DNA of 64,000 nt from Alkalihalobacterium elongatum (GTDB lineage Bacteria > Bacillota > Bacilli > Bacillales > Bacillaceae_F), in the NCBI RefSeq assembly GCF_019024285.1, contig NZ_WMKZ01000009.1, positions 61,737 to 125,736 of the forward strand. The letters run 5' to 3'. Every line of letters starts with the position of its first letter. The stretch's first letter is position 1. Below are positions 55,494 through 64,000 of the stretch, in pieces. The position numbers and the translations under genes were made by a program. The notes beneath the pieces were generated by a model that saw only the letters and a list, made by a program, of their open reading frames with translations, was not told the origin of the DNA and made no database searches.

Positions 55494-56627
55494 ATGTTAA
55501 AAAAGCTAAAAAGCCTTCAAAAGAATTCGGGCATAACTCCATATATTTGGAGTGGCTTTAGTATTCTCCCATTCTACTTTATCTTTCAATCTTCATCTAC
55601 ACCAGAAATTATTGCTGGGATTACCTTGACTATATTGTTCTTTATAGCGTATCGATTTGCTTTTATGTCCAAGGAGTGGCCAGTATATGTTTGGACAGGT
55701 ATTTTAATTTCCATTTCAATTACGATGACGGTCCTGTTTCAATTTATTTATTTTGCTTTTTATATTGCCTACTATAACGGAAATATTAAAAATAGAATTG
55801 CCTTTCTAACACTGTATATCATTCATTTAGTTTTCACTACTATTGCAATTAACTATACAATTGTCATGAATGGTGACGTTTTTTTAAAGCAGTTACCTTT
55901 CATTATCATTGTCTGGATTGGTGTTATTCTTCTGCCATTTAATCTTTATAATCGAAAGAAACAGGATCAGCTTGAAGAGAAGTTAGAGGATGCAAATAAA
56001 CGAATTGCTGAACTTGTAAAGCAAGAAGAACGTCAACGCATTGCTCGCGATCTCCATGATACGCTAGGCCAGAGGCTGTCACTCATTGGTTTAAAGAGTG
56101 ACTTAGCTAGAAAATTAATCTATAAGGACCCAGAGCATGCTAGAGAAGAATTAAAAGATGTGCAACAAACAGCACGTACGGCTCTTAATGAAGTGCGAAA
56201 AATGGTTTCACAAATGCGTGGCATCCGCATTAAAGAAGAGATTATTCACGTGAAACAAATTCTTAAAGCAGCTGAAATTGAATATGAAATAGAAGAAGCT
56301 CCATTAGTTAATGTATCACTATTTTTAGAGAACATTTTGAGTATGTGTATGAAAGAGGCAGTTACAAATGTAGTTAAACATAGCAAAGCCTCAAAGTGTC
56401 TTATTTCAATCGTTCCATTCGCTAATGAAATTTGTATTACAGTGCATGATGATGGCATTGGCATGAATGAGGATGAGGACTTTTATAAAGGTAGCGGTTT
56501 GCAAGGAATGAGGGAGCGCCTCGAATTTGTGAATGGTAGTTTAGAGATTAATTCTTACCAAGGAACAACGCTTAAGATGAAAGTACCAAGAGTAATTAAG
56601 CAGATGGAAAAGGAGGAGTCACTATGA
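55494..56627 (+). CDS. desK: DesK thermosensor histidine kinase
   Basis: 377 residues. Four to five spans in the first 155 residues are followed by a coiled-coil linker and a HisKA_3 domain with ERQRIARDLHDTLGQRLS, His188 being the phosphoacceptor. A HATPase domain carries MKEAVTNVVKHSKA, DDGIGM and GSGLQGMRERL. DesK senses membrane order and controls DesR. ATG follows TGAGG. It overlaps desR by 4 nt. Confidence 0.93.
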   Translation: MLKKLKSLQKNSGITPYIWSGFSILPFYFIFQSSSTPEIIAGITLTILFFIAYRFAFMSKEWPVYVWTGILISISITMTVLFQFIYFAFYIAYYNGNIKNRIAFLTLYIIHLVFTTIAINYTIVMNGDVFLKQLPFIIIVWIGVILLPFNLYNRKKQDQLEEKLEDANKRIAELVKQEERQRIARDLHDTLGQRLSLIGLKSDLARKLIYKDPEHAREELKDVQQTARTALNEVRKMVSQMRGIRIKEEIIHVKQILKAAEIEYEIEEAPLVNVSLFLENILSMCMKEAVTNVVKHSKASKCLISIVPFANEICITVHDDGIGMNEDEDFYKGSGLQGMRERLEFVNGSLEINSYQGTTLKMKVPRVIKQMEKEESL

Positions 56628-57220
56628 TTCGTATCGTCATCGCAGAAGACCAACGGATGTTATTAGGAGCACTAGGTTCGTTATTAAGTTTGGAAGATGA
56701 TATGGAAGTTGTTGGGAAAGCCTCAAATGGAACAGAAGCTATAAACTTAGTTCATCAACATAACCCAGATGTTTGCATTATGGATATTGAGATGCCTGAA
56801 AAAAGTGGCTTAGAAGCAGCGGAAGAGTTGAAGGGATTAGCTTGTAAAGTAATCATCCTAACTACTTTTGCTCGTTCAGGTTATTTTCAGCGCGCATTAA
56901 AAGCAGGCGTGAGTGGATATCTACTGAAGGATAGTCCGAGTGAGGAGCTGGCGAGTTCCATACGTGGTGTAATGGCTGGAAGAAGAGTGTATGCTCCTGA
57001 ATTAATGGATGATTTATATAGTGAAAACCCATTAACAGAGAGAGAGAAGGCGGTATTAGAACTCGTTGCTGATGGAAAAAACACGAAGGAAATTGCACAA
57101 GAATTAAGCATTAAGACTGGTACAGTCCGTAATTACATTTCTACGATCTTGGATAAATTAGAAGTTAAAAATCGGATTGAAGCCATTACACAATCTAAAG
57201 AAAAAGGATGGTTTAAATAA
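56624..57220 (+). CDS. desR: DesR response regulator
   Basis: 198 residues of NarL/FixJ class. The receiver domain carries Asp54 (CIMDIEMPEKSG) as phosphorylation site. The C-terminal LuxR-type helix-turn-helix is LTEREKAVLELVADGKNTKEIAQELSIKTGTVRNYISTILDKL. It activates des when phosphorylated. ATGA overlap with desK; a ribosome binding site AAAAGGAGG precedes. Confidence 0.94.
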   Translation: MIRIVIAEDQRMLLGALGSLLSLEDDMEVVGKASNGTEAINLVHQHNPDVCIMDIEMPEKSGLEAAEELKGLACKVIILTTFARSGYFQRALKAGVSGYLLKDSPSEELASSIRGVMAGRRVYAPELMDDLYSENPLTEREKAVLELVADGKNTKEIAQELSIKTGTVRNYISTILDKLEVKNRIEAITQSKEKGWFK

Positions 57221-57227
57221 TTTACTG

Positions 57228-57264
57228 GACGGATTCTATAAATAATAGAACCGTCTTTTTATTG
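57228..57264 (+). terminator. terminator after desR
   Basis: GACGG-TTCTAT/ATAGAA-CGTC stem with a 5-nt loop, followed by TTTTTATT. Confidence 0.8.
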
Positions 57265-58221
57265 ATCTTTGTTAAAAGAAATTTTTGATATACGTGATTT
57301 TAGACTCCAATGTGTGAAATGTTTAATTCTACTTTTATCAGTAATCAGTCCAGAATTAACATGGTTCTTTTAACAGTGCTTTATATAAATATAATAACAT
57401 AAAATAATTTCAATAAATTTTCTATTTCCTCTTGATATTGTTTGAATTTTCTAATAAAATTAGGATTAAATTTCAACATGTTGTCTAATTTATCGATAAA
57501 AGAAGAGATTGAAAAAACTTCCAAATTTATTATTAGAGTGAAATCTATATTTTTTTGACTTTTGATTAACTTGGTATTTTGTATTTGAACAAATGTTTAA
57601 ATTATCCTCTTTACTAGAATTTTATTTAGCTAATACAAATTGAATGTTATAAGCGTGACTTTCGTTTGTATCTACATTAAACACTGTACATTAACAGAAA
57701 ATGTAATCCAATCTATACCCTTAACCTTCATACTCTATGAAACAGGCCTTGTTCTCCTAAAAAATCAAAGTTAACGTCTCAACACTAGTAAACTTATATA
57801 CCATTTATATCCATATATTTAAACCTGAATTTAAAAATTAAATTTTTTTATAATTAAAGAGGTAATATTCCTATGAATAAAGAATTATAAAATTAGGAAA
57901 AACATTTGAACATAGTTTAATTTTATTTTAATATTCTAGAATATTCTTCTAAACTAATTTTTTGCAGTTTAGAATTGAATAGATATAAAATCATGGCTAT
58001 CACACGAAAATGAAATAATTTATGGGGGGGATTTCTGGATATTGAAAATATGATATCTAAGTCTAGGTTAAATAGTTGAATGTTGTTGAGCTGATAGTGA
58101 TAATTAACATGTTAAAATGAAATGATCTTTGGTATAAACAAACTACTACTATACAAGTGAATGTAATAATAATGATGCCGACACTATTACAATGAGAATT
58201 AGTGATATTAAATTCTTTGAA
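57265..58221. other. gene-free AT-rich kilobase
   Basis: I find no convincing gene on either strand in about 950 bp. Visible features are a perfect 16-bp palindrome AATATTCTAGAATATT (57930-57945) and a ribosome-binding-like AAAGAGGT followed by an ATG frame of only five codons (57873-57890). It may be a decayed gene or a long regulatory region for the TRAP operon. Confidence 0.55.
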
Positions 58222-58235
58222 ATGAAAGCGCTTAC
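58222..58235 (+). promoter_or_regulatory. CcpA catabolite-repression (cre) site
   Basis: ATGAAAGCGCTTAC matches the cre consensus WTGNNARCGNWWWCAW at nearly all positions, 89 nt upstream of the TRAP binding-protein gene. Glucose repression of the operon is expected. Confidence 0.75.
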
Positions 58236-58323
58236 GAGATGCGGTTAATTAACACTAAAATGAACATTTCTAGATTTAAATATCCGAATATTTAAAAGAT
58301 TACGTTAAACAGGGGGTTTATTA

Positions 58324-59493
58324 ATGAGACAAATGAAAAAGGGACTATTATTAACGGTATTTTCTTTAATTGCATTGGTTTTTATCGGTTGCTCATCTAA
58401 CCAATCGTCTGCTCCAAATGAAAACAATGAAGGCAATGATAATAATGATGCAACTAATAACCAATCAGAAGAAACAATTGTTTTACGAGCATCCTCGGGA
58501 TTACCTTCCCACCATGTGTGGTTAGAGTCTTTCGTATATGGTTGGATGGAAAGAGTAGAGGAAGAATCAAATGGTCGTGTTCAATTTGAAGTGTTTACAG
58601 GTGGGGAGTTAGTTCCACTAGGTGGGGAATTCGATGCATTAAATGCGGGAACGATTGATATTGCTCTTCCTGTTATGCACCTCTATGATCCACACCGTTT
58701 CCCATTATCGGAAATTACGATGATCCCATTAACAGCTTCAGGTACAGAAGTCGTTAATAATGCCTACCACAATTTAGTATATAGCGACCGTGAGCTTCAG
58801 GACGGTAAAACATTCTACGAATTAGAAATGGAAGCAAATGGATTAAAAGCTTGGGCAATGAATGCAGGTGAAGCTTACGTTATTAATACAGTTGGAAAAG
58901 AATTTAATTCACCAGAAGACTTTAATAACGCAAGAATTCGTACTGGTGCACGTTTAAGTGAGATGTTTATTACGAACCTTGGTGCTACTTCTATAAGCAT
59001 GCCCCAAACAGATTCTTATGACGCGTTAAGCCGAGGTGCTTTAGATGGTAACTTAATGACGGTTGGTGATTGGATGTCTTGGGGCTTCCAAGATTTAATT
59101 AAATATGTACTTGAAGGGGCAAATATTGGACACTTTACTTCTGTATTAGGTATGACACAAGAAAAGTGGGATAGTTTACCAGCAGATATTCAAGAAATTA
59201 TGGATACTGCAGCAAAAGAATTACAAGTAGCTCAAGAAGCTAATGACTATATGGTTGCAAAAGATATTGAAGTACGTGAACTTGTTGAAGGAGAAGTTGT
59301 GTTTAAAACGATTAACGACTTAGATGATGAAACAAGAGACCATGTTGTTCAGGCGATGGAAAAAACATGGTTGGATTGGATCGAGTTAATTGAAGCACAA
59401 GGTTCTCCTGGAAAAGAAGTAGCAAAACTATGGAGAGACTTAATTATCGAAGCTGGTGGAGATGTACCAGATGCAGTTCGAGATCTTGAATAA
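58324..59493 (+). CDS. dctP: TRAP transporter substrate-binding protein (DctP family)
   Basis: 389 residues. A lipoprotein signal peptide ends at FIGC (Cys23), as usual for Gram-positive TRAP receptors. An Asn/Ser-rich linker precedes the DctP fold (IVLRASSGLPSHHVWLESFVYGWMERVEEESNGRV, then FTGGELVPLGGEFDALNAGTIDIAL). The conserved Arg is in NARIRTGARLS. It binds an organic-acid-like solute. First gene of the operon. Confidence 0.92.
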   Translation: MRQMKKGLLLTVFSLIALVFIGCSSNQSSAPNENNEGNDNNDATNNQSEETIVLRASSGLPSHHVWLESFVYGWMERVEEESNGRVQFEVFTGGELVPLGGEFDALNAGTIDIALPVMHLYDPHRFPLSEITMIPLTASGTEVVNNAYHNLVYSDRELQDGKTFYELEMEANGLKAWAMNAGEAYVINTVGKEFNSPEDFNNARIRTGARLSEMFITNLGATSISMPQTDSYDALSRGALDGNLMTVGDWMSWGFQDLIKYVLEGANIGHFTSVLGMTQEKWDSLPADIQEIMDTAAKELQVAQEANDYMVAKDIEVRELVEGEVVFKTINDLDDETRDHVVQAMEKTWLDWIELIEAQGSPGKEVAKLWRDLIIEAGGDVPDAVRDLE

Positions 59494-59549
59494 TTAATTA
59501 GTAGAGAATGCTTTAATATACAACTTATACTAATGGAGGTGAATTTTCC

Positions 59550-60866
59550 TTGGCAGATCCAATTATGTTAACGATATTCTTCGTAGTATTTATCGCCCTT
59601 TTACTACTAGGCTTACAAATAGGTACTGTTCTATTAGTGACAGGGATTCTAGGAATTTTCTTACTTGGTGGTATTGGCCCACTTACAGGTATTTTACAAA
59701 CGGATCCTTTTACAAGGGTAGCAAGTTATGCATTAACGACAATACCTCTATTTGTATTAATGTCCCAGTTTATAATGCATTCTGATATTGTTAAATATTT
59801 GTACCACCTCGTTTTTAAAATGTCCCGTGGTAAGCCAGGAATTTTAGGAGTATTTACAATCATTCTTGGTGGATTTTTAGGGGCAGTGTCTGGATCTGCA
59901 ACAGCTATTTCTGCTACACTAGGACAAATTTCTGTTCCTGAATTAAAAAAACATGGTTATTCTGAAGATCTCGCAGGGGCTATCGCTGCCTCTGCGGGAA
60001 CTCTTTCAACGTTAATCCCACCATCTATTGGATTGATTATTTATGGAGCAATTACGCAGACACCAGTTGGTTCTCTCTTTATGGCAGTTATTATACCAGG
60101 GATTTTAACAGTACTCGTTTTAGTAATTTGTACTTCAATTATGTTCCATTTATCAAATAAAGGAAGAGTTGCTGTAAACGAAGTAGCAGCAACTACAGTA
60201 GTTGAGGAAATTCCTAAATCAAAATATATTATTTCAATTATTGCTAGTATCGTAATCATGGGTGCAATCTTTGGTGGGATATATGCAGGTGTGTTTACTC
60301 CTACAGAGGCTGGTGGAGTTGGGGCATTTGTAAGTTTAGTTGCCGCCTTTTTACTAGGAAAAGTTAATAAAACGTTTATAAAAGAATCTTTTATGAGCAC
60401 TGTAAAAATAACATGTATGGTTTTATTCATCATGATTGGGGCAGCGGTATTTGCGAGATTCGTATCTTTATCAATGCTGCCGAGAAAATTAATGGGGTTA
60501 TTAGAGCCGTTAGCTTCCACTCCAATGCTGGTTATCATTCTACTACTTGCAACCTACTTTATTTTATTTATGTTTATTGAAGGGGCAGCTGTTATTTTAA
60601 TGACAGTTCCAATTACACTACCTTTAGCTGAAATGGCAGGGTTAGGTGCATTAGAATTCGGTATTCTTTTATGTGTAGTTGGAGCAGCAGGTATGTTAAC
60701 GCCTCCGGTTGGACTGTGCGTTTATGCGGTTTCGGGTGTGACGAAAACACCGATTGAAAAGTTGTTTAGGCATACGACCATTTTTGCAGTTGCTGTTACG
60801 GTAGTGGTTGTTACGCTTTCACTTCTTTTCCCGCAAATTATTACTTGGTTGCCTAGTACGATGTAA
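59550..60866 (+). CDS. dctM: TRAP transporter large permease (DctM family)
   Basis: 438 residues with about 12 spans. Family motifs are GAVSGSATAISATLGQISVPELKKHGYSEDLAGAIAASAGTLSTLIPPSIGLIIYG and FTPTEAGGVGAF. TTG start at 59550, 8 nt after GGAGGTGA. It drives Na+-coupled uptake with DctP and DctQ. Confidence 0.93.
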   Translation: MADPIMLTIFFVVFIALLLLGLQIGTVLLVTGILGIFLLGGIGPLTGILQTDPFTRVASYALTTIPLFVLMSQFIMHSDIVKYLYHLVFKMSRGKPGILGVFTIILGGFLGAVSGSATAISATLGQISVPELKKHGYSEDLAGAIAASAGTLSTLIPPSIGLIIYGAITQTPVGSLFMAVIIPGILTVLVLVICTSIMFHLSNKGRVAVNEVAATTVVEEIPKSKYIISIIASIVIMGAIFGGIYAGVFTPTEAGGVGAFVSLVAAFLLGKVNKTFIKESFMSTVKITCMVLFIMIGAAVFARFVSLSMLPRKLMGLLEPLASTPMLVIILLLATYFILFMFIEGAAVILMTVPITLPLAEMAGLGALEFGILLCVVGAAGMLTPPVGLCVYAVSGVTKTPIEKLFRHTTIFAVAVTVVVVTLSLLFPQIITWLPSTM

Positions 60867-60893
60867 ATTTTAAGATAAAAGGATGTGAAAACA

Positions 60894-61415
60894 TTGGAGG
60901 GAAAAATTGACGCTCTATATAAAGGCTTTAATGTAATTAAGAATGGCGGACTTATCCTTGCTGGTATCGCAGTATTCTTAATGATGGGGTTTATTGTAGT
61001 AGATGTGTTGCTAAGAAATGTATTTAGTGCATCTCTATCTGGAAGCTATGAGATTATTCAAAGATACTTAATGCCACTAGCTGTTTTTCCAGCTATAGCA
61101 ATAACGTACTCTTCAGGATTAATGCCTAAAATTACGATGTTTGTAGAGAAACTATCTGGAAAGGTTCAATACATTATTAACTTGTTCCTACTATTTCTTG
61201 AAATATTCGTGATGATTTTAATCTTCTATTATTCTTGGAGGTATGCTATTCAAGGATTACAAGCGGGTGTTACATTCCCAGCTGGCGGAAAGATGTATCC
61301 GCTTTATCCAGTTCTCTTTTTAGTTCCTTTAGGTTTTGCCCTACTTACGATTGAACTTGTTTTCAACATTATTAAAGAACTTATGAAAAAGCCGTTTTCA
61401 AGCCGTACTACTTGA
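60894..61415 (+). CDS. dctQ: TRAP transporter small permease (DctQ family)
   Basis: 173 residues with four spans and the conserved VDVLLRNVFSASLSGSYEIIQRYLMPLAVFPAIA segment. I place the start at TTG 60894, because AAAAGGATGTGA aligns with the anti-Shine-Dalgarno and overlaps the other candidate, GTG 60885. The operon order P-M-Q differs from the commoner P-Q-M. Confidence 0.9.
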   Translation: MEGKIDALYKGFNVIKNGGLILAGIAVFLMMGFIVVDVLLRNVFSASLSGSYEIIQRYLMPLAVFPAIAITYSSGLMPKITMFVEKLSGKVQYIINLFLLFLEIFVMILIFYYSWRYAIQGLQAGVTFPAGGKMYPLYPVLFLVPLGFALLTIELVFNIIKELMKKPFSSRTT

Positions 61416-61434
61416 GATTAATTACTTTATTCTA

Positions 61435-61484
61435 GGCGCTGTTAAAGGAGTCTGTTGTAACGGACACAAACCATCAACAGCGCC
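61435..61484 (+). terminator. two-tier hairpin between the TRAP and CoA-ligase genes
   Basis: The outer 9-bp stem GGCGCTGTT/AACAGCGCC encloses an inner stem GTCTGTT/AACGGAC. The downstream side is only weakly T-rich (TTATAT). It is a likely attenuator or mRNA processing site separating transporter from enzyme genes. Confidence 0.6.
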
Positions 61485-61511
61485 TTATATAAAAAGATGA
61501 GGAGTGAATAA

Positions 61512-63083
61512 ATGAGTTCTTCTACATTGTTTTTATCCAGACAACAGTTGGTTGGAGAAAGTTTAAAAAGAGCTGCACAACAGTCGCCAAATAAAGACGC
61601 CTTTGTATATGAAGGGTTTCGTGTAACGTATCAACAAATGGAAGAAAAGGCTAGCCAAATGGCTGGCTGGCTTCAAGAACAGGGTATTACACATAATGAA
61701 AAAGTGGGCTTTATATTAAAAAATGGTCTTCCGTTTATAGAAACTTTCTTTGGTGTGGCACTTTCAGGTGGAGTTGGAGTACCTATGAACTTCCGCTTAG
61801 CTGCTGGTGAGATTGAATACATCGTCAATAATTCTGATTCTAAAATTCTCATCATTGATGCGGAATATGTGGATGTCATTCAAGAAATTCGTAAGCGAAT
61901 CCCAAAAGTTGAAAAGGTTGTTGTCGTAGGTTTAGAAAATTCAACAGATGATTTGATCAACTACGATTCTATCTTTGATGCTCAATGTGAGTACAAACCA
62001 GTTGAACAACTTCGAGATGAAGATGGTTGTATGATCGTTTATACTTCTGGAACGACTGGTCGTCCAAAAGGCGCAGTTCTTACTCATAAAAACCTGTACC
62101 AGAACGGTATGAATTGCATATGGGAATTTAAGCTTCAGTATGAGTGTAATCAACTTATTGTAACACCGTTATTCCATGTAGCAGCAATGAATTCGTTAGT
62201 AACTATCTGTTTAGTGAAGGGAACGACATATGTTCATCGAGACTTTGATCCTGTGAAAGTCCTACAAACGGTAGAAACGGAAAAAATTAATACACTCTTC
62301 CTTGTTCCAGCAATGTGGAACTTCATATTACAAGTACCTAATGTAACGGAATATGATGTCTCTTCGATGAGAACGTGTATGACTGGTGGAGCAATTTGTC
62401 CACTAGAGATTAAAGAAAATGTAATGAAGTTATTTTCAAATGCTGGTATTTTTGATGTTTTTGGTCAAACTGAAATGAGCCCAGCTACAACGGTTCTACA
62501 ACCAGAAGATGCAATTCGGAAGTTACGTTCAGTGGGACGTCCATTTATAAACGTAGAAGTTAGAGTAGTAGACGAAGATATGAATGATGTACCTGTTGGA
62601 GAAGTAGGTGAGATCGTTTACCGAGGACCTACTTTAATGAAAGAATACTATAATAATCCCGAAGCAACTGAAGAAGCCTTTAAAGGTGGATGGTTTCATA
62701 GTGGTGACCTCGTACAAATGGACGAAGAAGGCTTTGTCTACGTAATGGACCGGAAGAAGGATATGATTATTAGTGGTGGAGAGAACATTTATCCTGCAGA
62801 AGTTGAAGATGTTCTCTATAAACATACTGATATTTTAGAAGTTGCTATAGTTGGTGTTCCTGACCCAGCGTGGGGTGAAAATGTAAAAGCATATGTTGTT
62901 CTTAAACCTGGTAAAAGTTTAACTGAACAAGATGTTATCTCATATTGTGCGAGTCATTTAGCCTCTTATAAAAAACCTAAACATGTTGAGTTCCTAGATG
63001 CACTTCCGCGGAACGCCTCTGGTAAGGTGTTGAAATACGTACTAAAGAACTCACATAGTAGTAGAGATGAAAAGGTACAGTAA
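61512..63083 (+). CDS. acyl-CoA synthetase (AMP-forming)
   Basis: 523-residue adenylate-forming enzyme. The P-loop is YTSGTTGRPKGAV (about 176-188). Downstream motifs are DVFGQTEMSP, the hinge region WFHSGDLVQMDEEGFVYVMDRKKDMIISGGENIYPAEVE, and the catalytic Lys in PRNASGKVLKY. It forms CoA thioesters from a carboxylic acid (medium/long-chain or CaiC-like). Sited between the TRAP transporter and an enoyl-CoA hydratase, it probably activates the imported acid. ATG follows TGAGGAGTG. Confidence 0.9.
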   Translation: MSSSTLFLSRQQLVGESLKRAAQQSPNKDAFVYEGFRVTYQQMEEKASQMAGWLQEQGITHNEKVGFILKNGLPFIETFFGVALSGGVGVPMNFRLAAGEIEYIVNNSDSKILIIDAEYVDVIQEIRKRIPKVEKVVVVGLENSTDDLINYDSIFDAQCEYKPVEQLRDEDGCMIVYTSGTTGRPKGAVLTHKNLYQNGMNCIWEFKLQYECNQLIVTPLFHVAAMNSLVTICLVKGTTYVHRDFDPVKVLQTVETEKINTLFLVPAMWNFILQVPNVTEYDVSSMRTCMTGGAICPLEIKENVMKLFSNAGIFDVFGQTEMSPATTVLQPEDAIRKLRSVGRPFINVEVRVVDEDMNDVPVGEVGEIVYRGPTLMKEYYNNPEATEEAFKGGWFHSGDLVQMDEEGFVYVMDRKKDMIISGGENIYPAEVEDVLYKHTDILEVAIVGVPDPAWGENVKAYVVLKPGKSLTEQDVISYCASHLASYKKPKHVEFLDALPRNASGKVLKYVLKNSHSSRDEKVQ

Positions 63084-63113
63084 GATTTATAATAAGAAAG
63101 GGGTTCCACACTA

Positions 63114-63902
63114 TTGAACTACGAAGCTATTCTTTTTGAACAACATGGGCCAGTCGCTTTAATTACTTTAAATCGCCCTGAAGCAATGAATGCAGTGAAT
63201 GCTCAATTATGGAAGGATGTTGGCCATGCATTAGAGCGGTTTTCTGAAGATGATAATCTTCAGGTCGCTGTAATAACTGGCGCAGGTGACCGAGCTTTTT
63301 GTGCGGGCGCAGATTTAAAGGAAATTGCTTCTGGAAGAAGTATTCTACCTCCAGGAGGAGAAAAGTGGGGATTTGCTGGTATCGTGAACCATTTTGTTTC
63401 AAAACCAGTTATTGCAGCAGTTAATGGCTTTGCATTAGGTGGAGGTACAGAGATTGCATTAGCTTGTGATTTAGTCATTGCTTCAGACAAGTCTAATTTT
63501 GGCTTACCAGAAGTGAAACGTGGACTTATCGCTGGTGCTGGTGGACTTCTTCGTTTACCACGTCAAATCCCTCTAAAAGTCGCGATGGAAGCTGTTTTAA
63601 CAGGTGAACCAATTACTGCTAAAGAAGCTTTGAAGTGGGGTTTAGTGAATAAAGTGGTTCCTCATGAAGAAGTAGTTAAAGCAGCGTTAGAACTCGCTCA
63701 AAAAATAAGTAAAAATGCGCCATTAGCACTTAAGGCTAGTAAAGAAACGATCTACCGAGGACTTGATTGTTCTCTTGATCACCCACCAGAAGCATGGGAA
63801 ATTAACAATGATCATATGAGTGTGATTATGAATTCACAGGATGTAATAGAAGGTTCTCGTGCGTTTGCAGAAAAGCGAAAACCGAATTGGAAGGGCTGTT
63901 AA
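63114..63902 (+). CDS. enoyl-CoA hydratase/isomerase
   Basis: 262-residue crotonase-fold protein. Oxyanion-hole motifs are AFCAGADLKEI and GFALGGGTEIALACDLVIAS. The following segment FGLPEVKRGLIAGAGGLLRLPRQI carries the position of the catalytic Glu (PEVK). It hydrates or isomerises an enoyl-CoA, consistent with breakdown of the acid activated by the preceding gene 30 nt upstream. TTG start behind AAGAAAGGGG. Confidence 0.9.
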   Translation: MNYEAILFEQHGPVALITLNRPEAMNAVNAQLWKDVGHALERFSEDDNLQVAVITGAGDRAFCAGADLKEIASGRSILPPGGEKWGFAGIVNHFVSKPVIAAVNGFALGGGTEIALACDLVIASDKSNFGLPEVKRGLIAGAGGLLRLPRQIPLKVAMEAVLTGEPITAKEALKWGLVNKVVPHEEVVKAALELAQKISKNAPLALKASKETIYRGLDCSLDHPPEAWEINNDHMSVIMNSQDVIEGSRAFAEKRKPNWKGC

Positions 63903-63931
63903 GAACAAGAGAAAGGAGAGGGGTAAACTGG

Positions 63932-63985
63932 TACCTGTAGTTAGGACACTTGAAAAAGAGTGTTTTATCTACAGGTATTTTTTTA
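63932..63985 (+). terminator. operon-end terminator
   Basis: The outer stem TACCTGTAG/CTACAGGTA with an inner GACACT/AGTGTTT hairpin is followed by a long T run. It closes the TRAP-CoA operon. Confidence 0.88.
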
Positions 63986-64000
63986 TATACTTGAATTCAT

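Overview
The window is low-GC DNA from a spore-forming member of the Bacillaceae. The evidence is a GerA/GerC/GerB-type germinant receptor operon, an alpha/beta-type small acid-soluble spore protein, a Spo0E-family phosphatase, an MreBH homologue, a complete Des-DesK-DesR cold-sensing module, AAGGAGG-type ribosome binding sites with frequent TTG/GTG starts, and short dispersed repeats of Bacillaceae type. It reads as chromosomal core and accessory DNA. I see no rRNA, tRNA, CRISPR array, prophage or intact insertion sequence.

Layout. 0-7 kb: a PAS-GGDEF diguanylate cyclase broken by a frameshift in an 8-T run, a glutamine-rich protein, a permease preceded by three inverted repeats, an unknown 108-residue gene behind a c-di-GMP-I riboswitch, and CstA. 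7-12 kb: Spo0E, an ECF sigma/anti-sigma pair facing a secreted protein that shares an ALTPPP motif with the anti-sigma, a mini-bactofilin-like protein, and a cyclic-nucleotide-binding domain fused to a CPBP intramembrane protease. 12-17 kb: germination operon (A-C-B), a small membrane protein and an acidic lipoprotein. 17-24 kb: a 923-residue TPR/dynamin-like GTPase, methionine aminopeptidase, a cobalamin riboswitch ahead of a lone CbiW-like ferredoxin, a polysaccharide deacetylase and S-adenosylmethionine decarboxylase. 24-33 kb: patatin-like lipase, SASP, a TetR regulator divergent from a YhfP/AcuI-type reductase, a degenerate ParB-like protein, an EamA transporter, and a reductase-hydrolase pair.

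33-46 kb: MreBH, a DUF2254 protein, a polar amino-acid ABC transporter whose permease probably starts at an AUC codon, an FAD amine oxidase, an MFS transporter, an unknown membrane protein, oligoendopeptidase F and an AbrB-type membrane protein. 46-54 kb: a SWIM-SNF2 helicase split by an in-frame TAA, a 5'-nucleotidase-type phosphoesterase, small proteins and a MITE-like nested palindrome. 54-57 kb: des, desK and desR. 57-64 kb: a gene-poor AT-rich kilobase ending in a CcpA (cre) site, then a TRAP transporter (P-M-Q order) with an acyl-CoA ligase and an enoyl-CoA hydratase. This last group reads as one catabolite-repressed uptake, CoA-activation and hydration pathway for an unidentified carboxylic acid.

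The strongest leads are the c-di-GMP riboswitch controlling an unknown protein, the cNMP-CPBP fusion, the orphan B12 riboswitch/CbiW unit, the AUC start codon, the sigma/anti-sigma/secreted-protein motif sharing, and the TRAP-CoA operon. All identifications come from reading motifs by eye. No database search was run.
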